From Silene latifolia (taxonomy: Eukaryota; Streptophyta; Magnoliopsida; Caryophyllales; Caryophyllaceae): a stretch of 64,000 nt of DNA. The stretch is taken from assembly GCF_048544455.1 (NCBI RefSeq), contig NC_133537.1, positions 75,402,166 through 75,466,165 of the forward strand. The letters are read 5' to 3'. Every line of letters begins with the position of its first letter. The first letter of the stretch is position 1. Position numbers and translations under genes: made by a program. This document shows positions 35,782 to 45,945 of the stretch, piece after piece. Under the pieces are notes generated by a model. That model was not told the origin of the DNA and did not search any database. It saw only the letters and a list, made by a program, of their open reading frames with translations.

Positions 35782-38425
35782 ATGTCTTTCGCCGATGCCG
35801 GCCTAAGCAAACCGGCGCGGGGGGTTCCCGTCGCGTCTTGATGAGGAGGAGAAGTTGGACGCCCTCCCGATAAGGCCGGGGGCCCTAGGTCTCCTTCTCC
35901 CGAAGTTGATCCTCGAGTTTTGGAGGAATGGGAGGATGACGATGATGTCGATGATGACGCAGACGATTTTGGTGATGATCTTTGAAAAGGCTCGTCCCAA
36001 AGAGGGGAGGCGATGCGTTATGGATCACGGTGACGTCGTAAGGTACGCGTTGACCGAGCTTGGACCCATAAGTTGGCCAGTTGTTCCGGTGAGACATTTT
36101 TCGAGGGCCATTTCTTCTTTGGCAGGGGATACAAGATTGTTATCCCTGAGGAGGGTCAGGCCGTCTGTTGCCCTCCACCGGGCCATACCGGCGTATACAT
36201 GCGACACTTGGAGTACGGGCTCCGATTTCCGCTGAATGAGTACGTCATGACCATCATCAAAGCTATGAACGTCGCTGTGGCCCAACCGCATCCGTTGGCC
36301 ATGAGGACGATAGTCGGCTTTGTGTGGCTTTGTCTCTTCAAGGGGGGAGGCCCGACGGTGAATTTATTCCGCCGGCTTCATTATCTCCAGTCGATCACGG
36401 CCGCGTCGGTTGGTACAGTGTGCACATGGAGAAGGGTTATGTCTCTGTTGACAAACTTACTTCTTGCAAAGACGGAGAGATCGGTGGGTGTACGTTAAGG
36501 TCCGGATGACTATCCGCCCCCCGCTTTCAAAGCACCAAGTTAACTTGAGGTGTGAGACTAAGGCGGAACATGACAGATGGGTCACCCGGAAAAAGCTCAA
36601 GATGGATGCCAAAGAAGGTCCTTCTTAAAGAGGATGAGAAGTCGGCGATGAGGCTTTTGAGGCGGACAAGAGTGGGGTGCCGAAAAGATGGATTCCCCCA
36701 ACGCGAGATCATTCTTCGGATGAGCCGCTCGCCATGTCGGCCTCATACCGGCCTTAGCACAGGGTGAGTGGGGTCGGTATGAGGCTCATCACCGCTGTCA
36801 ATGTTCCTGTTTTTCGAACTTCGATTTATTTCTACTTAATTCTTGCTTTATTTCCTTCGCAGACTACTTTGGACCGGATTTGTCTGAGGATATCCTCCGG
36901 AGAATGGGGCTGCACAAAGACAAAACCGTTGCTAACTTGCATCCCAAGGCTCTGACCCATGACCGCAGGACGTCGCCGAATGATCTTATGGACCAGCAGC
37001 TGAAAAGCTTGAATGTGGTGGAGGCCTAGGCGAAGGTTGTTAGTAACATGCCGCGCCATACGTGAAAAACAAAGCCTTCGGCGGTGATGGCGTCGACATC
37101 GGCTCCGCCTTCCATCCCCCCTGTTCAGAAGGAGACGGTGGAGATCGTTTATATCTCCAATGGGGATGACTCCGATGAGGAGGAGGGGTCGCCCCTTGTC
37201 CGTAAAAGAAAGCAGACAGCCTTTATCACGCTCGCGTTTCTTTCTGGCCGACGAGGAAATGCGCCCTTCGGCCAAGAAGGCCAAGCACGGTATTGATCTA
37301 TCCGGTGGCTCAGATTTAGCCGGTTCATCAGGCGCTGCTGATGACAGGCTCTTCGGCATGCCTATGTTTGTTGTTACTGATGCTCTTTTTTTTTTTTTTT
37401 TTTTTTTAATTTTGTAGATCGGCCATTGCCGACCGCCGCTCTTGTTGAGCAAAGAAGTGGAGGAGAACCCGCGCAGCCGGTGATCATAACGTCGCCATTG
37501 ACTCTTCATCCAGAAAGGTTTCCTTTCCCGACCGTAGGTCGGTGATCGAAACGTCGCCACCGGCTCTTCATCCCGTAAGGCTTCCCCCTCTCGCCTTGTA
37601 GCGGAAAGTGCGAGGTTGATCAAGAGATCGGGCGAAGTGGAACGAGCGACCGGTGCTCGTATCATGGAGCGGGAGAAGGCCGTGGCTCAATCCGCTTTTG
37701 AGCTTAATGCCACTAAGAAGGTGGCCGCGAAGGCGAAGCTGGATCTTCTCAATGAGCAGAGGCTTAGGGGAGATGCCGAGAAAGCGCTCTTGGGCCGAGA
37801 GAAAGCTCGGGAGGACGCTGAAAAGGAGGTCCTCGCCGAGAGAGCCAAGGCCGAGGCCGCTGCGGCCGAAGTTGAAAAGCTGCCGGCGAAGTGTGACCTT
37901 GTTCGAGGCACGCCGACCTTTATCTCCAGCAGAGGAATGAATTCAGGAACGGTTTGAGATCCGGGGAAGGTGATTCGGAGCAAGGAGGCCATCATCAGGC
38001 AAAAGGAGGACGACATTGAGATGCTTCAAACCGACATGCTCCCTAACATGTGCGCCGAATTCCGGGATCTGGCCGAAGACGCTGCCAGGGAAGTGATTGG
38101 GGAACTCTTCCCTCTTGATGGTTCCTTCCCGTGGGGCAGATTTAACGAGCTGTTTGACGACAAGCTCGAAGCTAAGGAGAATGCCGTGGAGGAGAGAGCC
38201 AAGGAGGCGGTGAGGGTGAAGATAGAGAAAGAGGCGGCCGAGGAGGCGCAGCCCTTCTTGCCGAGAAGGCAAAGACGGCCAATGAGGAGGCCAAGAGAAT
38301 GAGGGAAGCCGAGGTCGCCGAGGCAAAGGCCGAGACCGCCGGGCCGAAGTCGCCAGAAAACCGCTGGGTTGCCCATCGAAGGAGATGCTGCTACCGCTGC
38401 TGATGGCGAGCAGCAACAGACATAG
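35782..38425 (+). pseudogene. Antisense gene, putative gypsy-type transposon protein (PF04195-like), frameshifted
   Basis: From ATG at 35782 the plus strand encodes, in shifting frames, an acidic stretch (EEWEDDDDVDDDADD), then FFGRGYKIVIPEEGQ, HTGVYMRHLEYGLRFPLNEYV, AQPHPLAMRTIVGFVWLC and GPTVNLFRRLHYL. This resembles the plant domain called putative gypsy type transposon (PF04195). An intron with GTGAGT at 36764 and CAG at 36862 precedes DYFGPDLSEDILRRMGL. A second, with a long T-run and TTTTGTAG, ends at 37418. The last exon encodes a long Ala/Glu/Lys/Arg coiled coil (RLRGDAEKALLGREKAREDAEKE-like, 37616-38300). Frames break at GC-rich spots. Function unknown. Confidence 0.65.
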
Positions 38426-38569
38426 GGAGATGATATCTGTACCCTTTTGCCTTTCTGTCTTTGTATTTTGTACAACTTTGGTAGGTTGTCTTTTGGCTGA
38501 CCCTTATGGGGACGGCCGTCGTTTGCATTTCTTGTAATTTGTTGAACATTTTTAATAAGAGCTCGCTTC

Positions 38570-38770
38570 GTTTGCCTCCGGCTTGGTCGAGGTCTTTACC
38601 TCATTCCTTTTTCTTGTGCTAATAGTTGAGCGTCTCAATCTGTACTTAGCGTTTTCACTTTGCCTCTGGCTTGGCCGAGGTCTTTTCTTGTCGTTGTCTG
38701 AGTTTTTCTCATGTTATTAATTTGGCGTCTCCTTTGTTTCCGCCTTGGCTTGGCCGAGGCAGTCTAGAGT
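38570..38770. repeat. Short tandem repeat GGCTTGGCCGAGG
   Basis: The phrase GCCTC(C/T)GGCTTGG(T/C)CGAGGTCTTT recurs at about 38574, 38662 and 38742 with roughly 85-bp spacing. It follows the end of the antisense ORF. Confidence 0.7.
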
Positions 38771-38926
38771 GCGTTCCTCAACTGTGTAACGCTTCTAAGG
38801 CGTTTTGATTGCTTTGCGAGTATCAACTGCGCTGGTCGTGACCGTCGAGGTGTTCGTTTCCTGAGGGTGATTGCCATTCTTGCCGGTGTGACGGTGTCAG
38901 CCGGCGTGTGCTCCTTGTTATTGGCT

Positions 38927-39500
38927 GTCGTGGCGTCTACCACTTGGAGTGACTGCGACGGCGTCAAACCTCTTGGGGTGACTGCCGTGGCGTCTACTAC
39001 TTGGGGTGACTGCGACGGCGCCTACTTCTTGATGGAGACTGCCGTGGCGTCTACCACTTGGAGTGACTGCGACGGCGTCAAACCTCTTGGGGTGACTGCC
39101 GTGGCGTCTACTACTTGGGGTGACTGCGACGGCGCCTACTTCTTGATGGAGACTGTCGTGGCGTCTACCACTTGGAGTGACTGCGACGGCGTCAAACCTC
39201 TTGGGGTGACTGCTCGCTGGCGTCTCGCTTGGGGGTGAGTGCGACGGCAGGCGCCTACTTCTTGATGGAGAGTCGTGGCGTCTACCACTTGGAGTGGCTG
39301 CGACGGCGTCAAACCTCTTGGGGTGACTGCCGTGGCGTCTACTACTTGGGGTGACTGCGACGGCGCCTACTTCTTGATGGAGCGCGTGGCGTCTACCACT
39401 TGAGTGGCGCGACGGCGTCAAACCTCTTGGGGGGTCGCCGTGGCGTCTACTACTGGGGTGACTGCGACGGCGCCTACTTCTTGATGGAGATCGCCGTTCT
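38927..39500. repeat. 57-bp minisatellite in 114-bp dimers, about five dimers
   Basis: Two 57-bp subunits alternate. Both start GTGGCGTCTAC and share TGACTGCGACGGCG; one continues TCAAACCTCTTGGGG and the other CCTACTTCTTGATGG. In the first three dimers the unit is exact, so the plus strand stays open as a 38-residue repeat (VASTTWSDCDGVKPLGVTA-type). Copies after 39205 lose one to several bases at CTGC/GCCG sites. The open frames on both strands are likely by-products. Confidence 0.92.
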
Positions 39501-39765
39501 TGTCGGTATGACAGTGTGAGCCGACGTCGCTTCATCGACAAAGACGCCGCTCTTATCGGTATGACGGTGCGAGTCGGCGTCTCACGCTTCCTAGTGACTA
39601 TGGAGAAAATGAACATTTTGATGGAAGACTTGGACGATTTTTCATTAGATAAAAACATGCGTCGGGGTGCCCACAACTGTTTTGGACACCTCCGCCGCTA
39701 CACGTAGTTTTCCGAGATTACTAGTGTCCTAATGGTTTATCAAAGGCACACCTTCCCGGCCACCG

Positions 39766-40280
39766 CTAGTTACATCCATGAGGTCGCCCTCCGTTGTAAG
39801 GATAGACTTTTCCCTTTCTCCGATTTCTTTGCCACTTTGAGGGATTGCATGTTGCATCCTCCGGCGCGGCTATCCGGACGTTGACCACCTCGTCATTCTC
39901 GTCTTTGGAGACGAGCTTATGCGCTTCCCCCCGGCCCGAGACATACATCGGTGTTAGGCCCGGATGGACATCACCTGCGTCGGCCTCGCTCGGGGTGACT
40001 CGGCCTATGAGAACGTTGTAGGCGGACGAGCCGTCGATGACCACGAACTCAGCTAGGACATTCTTAGCCGCATTCCTTTCGCGAACGTCACCGGAGCCCG
40101 ATTGATCCCGGTGGTACCACGCCGGCCCCAGAGAAGTCGTATAGTGGGTTGGTGCGGGGGCTCAAGTCCTTGACTTTCGGGTGCCGAGGCCGAGGAAGCA
40201 CTCCCTGAACATGATGTTCGTGTATGCGCCTGTGTCAATTAGGCACCTCTTGACCAGGTGGTTGGATATGTCCAAATTGA
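39766..40280 (-). pseudogene. Aspartic protease of the gypsy element
   Basis: The minus strand encodes KRCLIDTGAYTNIMF, with the catalytic DTG at 40236-40228, and downstream AEFVVIDGSSAYNVLIGR, the usual second block of plant gypsy proteases. The two blocks lie in different frames. After IGR the sequence is not the expected protease-polymerase linker, so the polyprotein ends here. Confidence 0.8.
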
Positions 40281-40608
40281 CTACAAGTGGGTCAGTTTGT
40301 GAGGAGCGATGACTCCTTCGTAGTCCTTCCTTCCAATGGTCATATCGGGGATGTTGGAAGCGGGGATCGCTGTGTTGGGCACAAAGTTGATGGCCCCGAT
40401 AAAGCTCGTTCGGGTGTCGTTTGTGCCCATGAGCGACCCTCCGTTCTCGTTGCCCCCGATGACAACATGGATCACTCCTATCCGTTCAAGACGGATTTCT
40501 TACCCGAATCGCCGGCGTCGGTCTTTTGGCCTTTGGCAACGATTTGCCAAGGCTCCCCTTCCGGATCGCTCTTCAATGGCATTCTTCGGATGATGCCGCA
40601 ATCGTCGG

Positions 40609-41673
40609 TTAAATGGCCGGTGTGGCCGTGGTACTCACAAGATCTTGGCTCGTGTCACCGTCACTTTTTTTGGCTTGGGGGTCTCTCCCACTCTCGCCCT
40701 CGTTTTTGCTCGGGCGAAGACCGGCGGCCGATACGACGAGAGGGGTTTTATCATTATACCGCCTCGGTGGTACGTTCTCGAACTCCACCCGCGCCCGTCG
40801 AGTCTGTTTCTCGGCAGATTTGTCCGACCGTGACCCCTTATTGTCACGGCGTCTTTCGTCGGACCGTGATCCATTGTTGTCACGGCGTCTTTCATCCGGG
40901 TTGTCCTCCCGGCGGCTCTTCTTTTCTGAGTGGTCGGCCTCGCTGGGGCCTACCCAGGTCTTGTGATAGTCTTCTACCTTGATGGCCTGGTCGGCCATCT
41001 TCCTGGCGGCATCCAAGCCCAGGCCTCCGCACTTGATGAGCTCATTTTTTAAGTCTCCCCTTGGGAGGCCCTTCATCAGCGCGAAGGCCGCCAGTTCGGG
41101 ATTAATTTCTCGAATCTGCTGGACCTTTCCGTCGAACCTCTTCACATAGCTTCGTAGAGACTCGCCCCCCTCCTGTTTGATAGTTAGGAGGTCCGACGTC
41201 TCCACGGCCCTCCTCTTATTGCAAGAGTACTGGGCTAAAAAGGCGTCCCTTATGTCGGCGTAATAGTATACCGAGCCGTCGGGAAGCCCCTTGTACCAAC
41301 TTTGAGTTATCCCATGCAAAGTTGTTGGGAAAACTCGGCACCAGACCTCATCGGGCTGCTCCCTTACCGACATGTAAGACTCGAAAGCCTCGGCGTGGTC
41401 GGCTGGATCACTATCTCTTTTGTATGATAGAGGTGGCAACTTGAGCTTAGTTGGCACCTGGACTTCTAGGACGTAGGCGCTGAGGGGCTGTCTGACCACG
41501 TGTCGAACGACACGCGGCGATCGGCTCCTCGCATTCCTAATCCGGCTCCTCCCCTCGTAGCGGGAAGGACTCCTTCTTCGACTCGGACTTCTCCTCCAAC
41601 TCGCTCGAGTCGGACTCCTCCGGCTCCTTTGGGGTAAGCCTCGTTCGTCTTTGCGGGGACGCTGTCCTCCCAT
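40609..41673 (-). CDS. Gag of the non-autonomous gypsy element
   Basis: A 354-residue frame: an Arg/Ser-rich N terminus (1-60), then PTKLKLPPLSYKRDSDPADHAEAFE (about 75-100), CRVFPTTLHGITQSWYKGLPDGS, FLAQYSCNKRR, LLTIKQEGGESLRSYVKRF and INPELAAFALMKGL. This is a retrotransposon gag (capsid) domain. A K/R/D-rich tail contains two copies of a DERRRDN.GSRSD unit. No zinc knuckle was seen. The true start may lie upstream in the frame at 41896-41537, after a small frameshift. The open length suggests recent activity or trans-mobilisation. Confidence 0.85.
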   Translation of the reverse strand: MGGQRPRKDERGLPQRSRRSPTRASWRRSPSRRRSPSRYEGRSRIRNARSRSPRVVRHVVRQPLSAYVLEVQVPTKLKLPPLSYKRDSDPADHAEAFESYMSVREQPDEVWCRVFPTTLHGITQSWYKGLPDGSVYYYADIRDAFLAQYSCNKRRAVETSDLLTIKQEGGESLRSYVKRFDGKVQQIREINPELAAFALMKGLPRGDLKNELIKCGGLGLDAARKMADQAIKVEDYHKTWVGPSEADHSEKKSRREDNPDERRRDNNGSRSDERRRDNKGSRSDKSAEKQTRRARVEFENVPPRRYNDKTPLVVSAAGLRPSKNEGESGRDPQAKKSDGDTSQDLVSTTATPAI

Positions 41674-42153
41674 GAGTGCGGGAAGGACTTAGGTCTACCA
41701 CGCCCACTTTGGGCTCCCCCGGCGACTTGACGGGTCGGCTTCTCCTAGTGCTCCGTTCAAATTTCTCGGAGTCACGTTTTGGGCCCCGGTCTCCTGGACG
41801 GTTTCCGTCGCTCTTGTCGGCGTGACGGTGTGAGCGGCGTATTACCATTAGGTCCAGGAGCATTTTCGGTTTTGTTACGTCAACCACATGTCCCATGATG
41901 GTGACTGGTTGGCGGGTAGCGGCGTGTCCGGTATTATTGGCATCCCGAACTCCAGTTGGATTACTCCGCCGGTGGAGGGCCGCACGACCGGAATTGTTGA
42001 AGGTATCATCTTGGTAGAATGCGGTTTCGTTTCGGTCACGACTGCATCTTGTTGTTTCGACATCTTAGCTTTTTGGGTGGGTTTTTTTTTTTTTTTTTTT
42101 TGGGAATGAATGTGACTAGCTTCTAGTAGCGCTTCCCCACAGACGGCGCCAAT
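41674..42153 (-). other. Gag N-terminal region and leader
   Basis: Charged Ser/Arg/Lys-rich frames (41896-41537) overlap the gag start and probably join it by frameshift. Another frame from about 42063 reads MSKQQDAVVTETK and IPDTPLPANQ and may be the real gag N terminus. A T-run of about 19 bases at 42082-42100 is A-rich on the coding strand. The primer-binding site TTGGCGCCGTCT (minus strand, 42141-42152) ends the region. Confidence 0.6.
42141..42152 (-). other. Primer-binding site
   Basis: Minus-strand TTGGCGCCGTCT begins at the inner edge of the 5' LTR. TGGCGCCG-type sites are common in plant gypsy elements. Confidence 0.8.
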
Positions 42154-42751
42154 TGTTCCGGGTGTAATTCCAGAGCAGATATTCGTTACCACTCGTAGCT
42201 TGTAGAATGTCGTCTTTGGTTGAATCCTTCTTTCCTTAATTGTTCCTCTCGGCCTCTCCTGCAACAATGAACGAACTGAGGGCTTGGCCTTGTGCCAAGC
42301 GTACTCACTCCGACGCTCAAGTCAGTAAACTTAAGGGATAAGTTGTTACTTGGCTGAATGTATATTGTAGAGAGATAAGGAAGATAATACCAGATGAATA
42401 GTGTTTCTTAGGTTAAGTTGTGGATCCTTTCCTCAATGAAGGTTGAGGAGTATTTATAGACCTTTCACCTTTTGTCACGTAGTGGCCAAGTGGCCAAGTG
42501 GCTAGCAGGTGGAAAGACTGATCTACCCCTCGGCTGAGGGACCTATGGCAGGCCGGCGGGCCCGTTGACTCACCGAGGATCTTGGATATGAGTACGCGGG
42601 TATGTGCCCCTACCGCAAGTTGCCATGCCGAGACCAGCCGACAGCCGATGGGCGGCATCGGCTAGGCTGTCTAAGCCGTTGACTTGCTGTGGATATCTTT
42701 GACCTTGCTCAATATGTTGACTTGGTCAGCGGTGCAGAATATGCCCCATCA
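42154..42751 (-). mobile_element. 5' LTR of the non-autonomous gypsy element
   Basis: TGTTCCGGGTG..CCCCATCA, 598 bp, followed by the second ATAGA. Compared with 34490-35093, differences are confined almost entirely to GC-rich CCG/CGG/CAG/CTG spots in its last 240 bases. Confidence 0.9.
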
Positions 42752-42980
42752 ATAGATTATACAACCAGTTGTATATGTTGTACGGTGTAGAATCTGAACT
42801 TTGTGATAAAGTATCCGAGCTTTATGTTAAATAATATGACTTTATTAGAAAATATTGAACTCATCCATTTACACATTAAAAACATGAACTTTGAATTAGA
42901 TCAGAAAAAATACATATAAGCTCGGATTCTTATACCTTGGTTGTACAATGTTTATGGTACAATTGGATGTATAATCCTAT
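42752..42980. mobile_element. MITE-like element with TIRs, next to the gypsy insertion
   Basis: ATAGATTATACAACCAGTTGTA at the left pairs with TACAATTGGATGTATAATCCTA at the right. Inner words (AATCTGAAC..GAGC and GCTCGGATTC) also face each other. The gypsy element appears to have inserted at or just inside the left terminus. Superfamily unknown. Confidence 0.5.
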
Positions 42981-43104
42981 TTGTGTCTAAAGCTTTGTTA
43001 TCTCGAATTCTAACAAAATTTATTAAGTACTAATCATCATAAGTGTAAGAGAATCGGAGCGTTTTGATAACCCTTATGATTAATATAAAGACAGGTGTGA
43101 AATT

Positions 43105-43180
43105 AATGAATAGTTTACATTTGCTGTATTTTGCGAGGAGGAATAAAGCAAATGTAAACTATTGACTGGGACGGAGTGAG
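43105..43180. mobile_element. Partial Stowaway-like MITE
   Basis: Inverted words AATAGTTTACATTTGCT and AGCAAATGTAAACTATT, followed by the typical right end GGGACGGAGTGAG and TA. The left CTCCCTCCGT end is missing. Confidence 0.5.
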
Positions 43181-43514
43181 TATATATTTTGTTTGAACCA
43201 TATATCTACCCTTCAAATATGGACAATTTACTTACATGTGTCATGCTTTTAAATTAGTCATTTCAATTTTTTTGTTCAATTAATTAGACCGTCTTACATA
43301 ATATAATAATTAATCTTCTAATTACTTATACACGGAGTTCATTTTTATGTTCTTTCTTTCACAAAGCACATGTAATGTATACTCCTATGATCATCTCATT
43401 GCTATCATTCCACCGTAAATGCGTAAAAGATAAATCATCTATGTTTTTGGCCACTATAAGCAAACATACAATTTAATGACAACAAAATTATAGTTTGTTA
43501 AATTTTAATTTTAA

Positions 43515-43760
43515 CCGTTAATAATAGAAACTTTTAAGAGCTCTCTTTCACAATAGTTAAGTGACTTGAAAGATTTTGGGTTGATTCCCAAGTTTCAAGG
43601 ATGACTTCTATTTATAATCATAAGATCACCCTACCTTATGCTAATCTTTCAATGTGGGACAATTCTACTATTTATACGTAGTATATTCACAACACATCCA
43701 TTATTTTTCAATGTGAGACAAATAATATACTAAGAAATACATCATCTTTTTCACTCCTAG
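43515..43760. repeat. Dispersed repeat, copy A
   Basis: Shares GATTTTGGGTTGAT, TTTATAATCATA.GATCACCC, AATGTGGGACAATTCTACTATTTA and AAATACATCATCTTTT with copies B and C. The family resembles an old LTR or solo-LTR piece (TGTGGGAC words) but I cannot name it. Confidence 0.7.
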
Positions 43761-44289
43761 CTCGACATCCAACTCGAACCTCGAAATACGGACAATTGGT
43801 ACTCATTATATCTAATAGTAGTTATATTTAATAATATGAGCAAATACTATATGTTAATATTCATACGTTCATCATCCAATCCGATTAATTCCTAAGTTTT
43901 TCGCACGTATATAAGTAACATTTGTGCATTTTTATCTTATTGCTAACAAACTAATCTTATCTAAAGTCCAAAGTTTTTCTTACGTATAAAATTAACATTT
44001 CTTTCTTATAAATATTAAGTAGTTTTTAAGGGTTGGACTCTCTAGATGAAAAAAATGTTAAAACTTGAAAAATTAACATTATGTAACGTTACTTTTAAAG
44101 TCTCTTATATAATAAGTATACTACTAATGTATGTTCGTTATTTAAAAATTCAGCTTAAAAATTAAAAAATAAATAACTTATTGCTAAAATACAAAATTTG
44201 AGTAGAAAAGGAGATGATATAACTATATATAATTATATAATTGTGAAACCACCAAAATCAAAAGTATAATATAAATAAATTTCACTATT

Positions 44290-44632
44290 GTGGAGATAAT
44301 ATTATAAACTCTTATAAGAGCTATCTAAGACAATACTTAAGAGACTCAAAAGATTTTGGGTTGATATTTAAGCTCCAAAGATGACTCATATTTATAATCA
44401 TAGAATCACTCCACGTTATGTATGTGAATCTTTCGATGTGGGACAATTCTATTATTTATAATAATAAGACCATCACACTGTATGTTAATATTTCGATGTG
44501 CAACAATTCTACTATTTATAATAGGATGACCCCACTTTTTCTACTATTTATACGTAGTATGTTCACCACATCTACAATATTTTTCAATGTATAACTTATA
44601 ACATAATAAGAAGTACATCATCTTTTAGGAAC
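44290..44632. repeat. Dispersed repeat, copy B
   Basis: Same order of blocks as copy A, with an extra internal partial duplication of the CGATGTG..AACAATTCTA.TATTTATA block. It ends AAGTACATCATCTTTTAGG. Confidence 0.7.
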
Positions 44633-45114
44633 TCGATTTAATAACGATCTGTTCTTTGGAGTCAGACCTCCTACTCCCCCTTAATTGATGTATGAACTCT
44701 GTTTATAAGTCTTTTAATTTAAGTACCTATTTAAACAAAAAAAGATTGAAGACGGATAATTCCATCTCAAATAAAAATTCGTGATAATAAAATACATATA
44801 AATTTAGTATTAAGACTACATGAGCCGTTATGGCCTATGGGTCTTTTAGAAAAATATTTTTGTAGCATTTTATTATGAGTGTGTTGGCAGTTCCTAGAGG
44901 TAAGATGGTAACTGAACCATGTGCTCTTTGCTATACTTGAATTTCTTCAACTGTTGTTCGCTTAATTGTTTGACTAATATTTAGTGAGTTGGTCCCATTG
45001 TAATGAAATGATACCTAACTCATTTTTATATTCTCATTCTCATTAAATTGAATAATTAAAATATTATAACCCATTTTAATATAGGAAATATTATTATAAT
45101 AATTAAAACATTCT

Positions 45115-45353
45115 CCACATTATTTTTTATATCATATTGTGAAGATAATGATACAAACTCTTAAAAACTCTCTAAGACAATACTTGAGAGACTCAGAAGA
45201 TTTTGGGTTGATAAATAAATTCCAAGGATGCCTTCCATTTATAATCATAGGATCACCCCACCTTATTCTAATCTTTCGACATGGGACAGTTTAATTATGT
45301 ATATATGTTCAATGTGGAACATATAAAATACTAAGAAGTATATCATCTTTAAT
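45115..45353. repeat. Dispersed repeat, copy C, cut by the CACTA element
   Basis: Shares GATAATGATACAAACTCTTA, AGATTTTGGGTTGATA, ATAATCATAGGATCACCCC and AAGTATATCATCTTTA with copy B. It stops exactly where the CACTA-like left end begins. Confidence 0.7.
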
Positions 45354-45394
45354 ATACTACGCCAAATTTGGCAATCAATAAGGAGCGTATCACA

Positions 45395-45765
45395 ACGGTT
45401 TAATGCATTTAATAATGATACTTAGATTACCGTTTTCCAAATATTAGCGCAAAACCTAGACCGCGATAATGAGAATAACGGTTTCCCACGAAAACCGTTG
45501 TTATTATAATGTGACAACGGCTACTTAACAAACCGTTATAAAAAACGCTTAACGGTTTCCAAAAACTCGTTATAAAATCTCTTTTATCAACGGTTGTTAG
45601 ACAACCGTTACCAGTTTAAGAAAACGGCATTTCGAAAACCGTTACTAAATTAGCACCAGCAACGGTTTGTGGTACCCATTGCTATGTTATAGATACAGGT
45701 TTCTTGTAACCGTTATCATTTTTAATTATGAAAGAACGGTTTTTCAATTCAAGCGTTGTCACTAT
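45395..45765. repeat. CACTA subterminal ACGGTT array, left
   Basis: At least ten AACGGTT or AACCGTT words in both orientations, often as facing pairs (AACGGTTTCCCACGAAAACCGTT). Such arrays are the usual binding region for a CACTA transposase. Confidence 0.85.
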
Positions 45766-45945
45766 TTGATTAGATTTCTCAGTTTGACCACTGCATGCAA
45801 AACTTTATCAGAACTTTAATAGATATTCAATTTGACCAATAATATTCAATTTGACCAAAATAATTCTATAAATATGCCTTCATAATGTTTTAGGTCAAAA
45901 TCTAAATTATCAAACATTTAATCTTTAATTTCTCTTAAAAAAAAT

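Larger units (their letters stand above)
34490..42751 (-). mobile_element. Non-autonomous gypsy-class element with an antisense gene
   Basis: 8262 bp with LTRs of 604 and 598 bp, TSD ATAGA, a PBS at the right and a purine tract at the left, so the element reads on the minus strand. Gag and a protease are recognisable at 39766-41673. No reverse transcriptase, RNase H or integrase was found anywhere inside. Instead the 3' half carries tandem repeats (38570-39500) and a plus-strand gene at 35596-38425. The base composition is clearly more GC-rich than the neighbours. The Tat-like lineage, as in elements with an extra antisense ORF, is a guess. Confidence 0.88.

Noticed and set aside
36832..37665. 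277-residue minus-strand open frame
   Set aside because: It runs antisense to the PF04195-like gene, across its introns, and shows only low-complexity sequence (K-run, Arg-rich).
38918..39676. 252-residue minus-strand frame with repeated SHPKRFDAVAVTPSGRRH
   Set aside because: It is the reverse reading of the 57-bp minisatellite; open frames on both strands are a property of the repeat unit.
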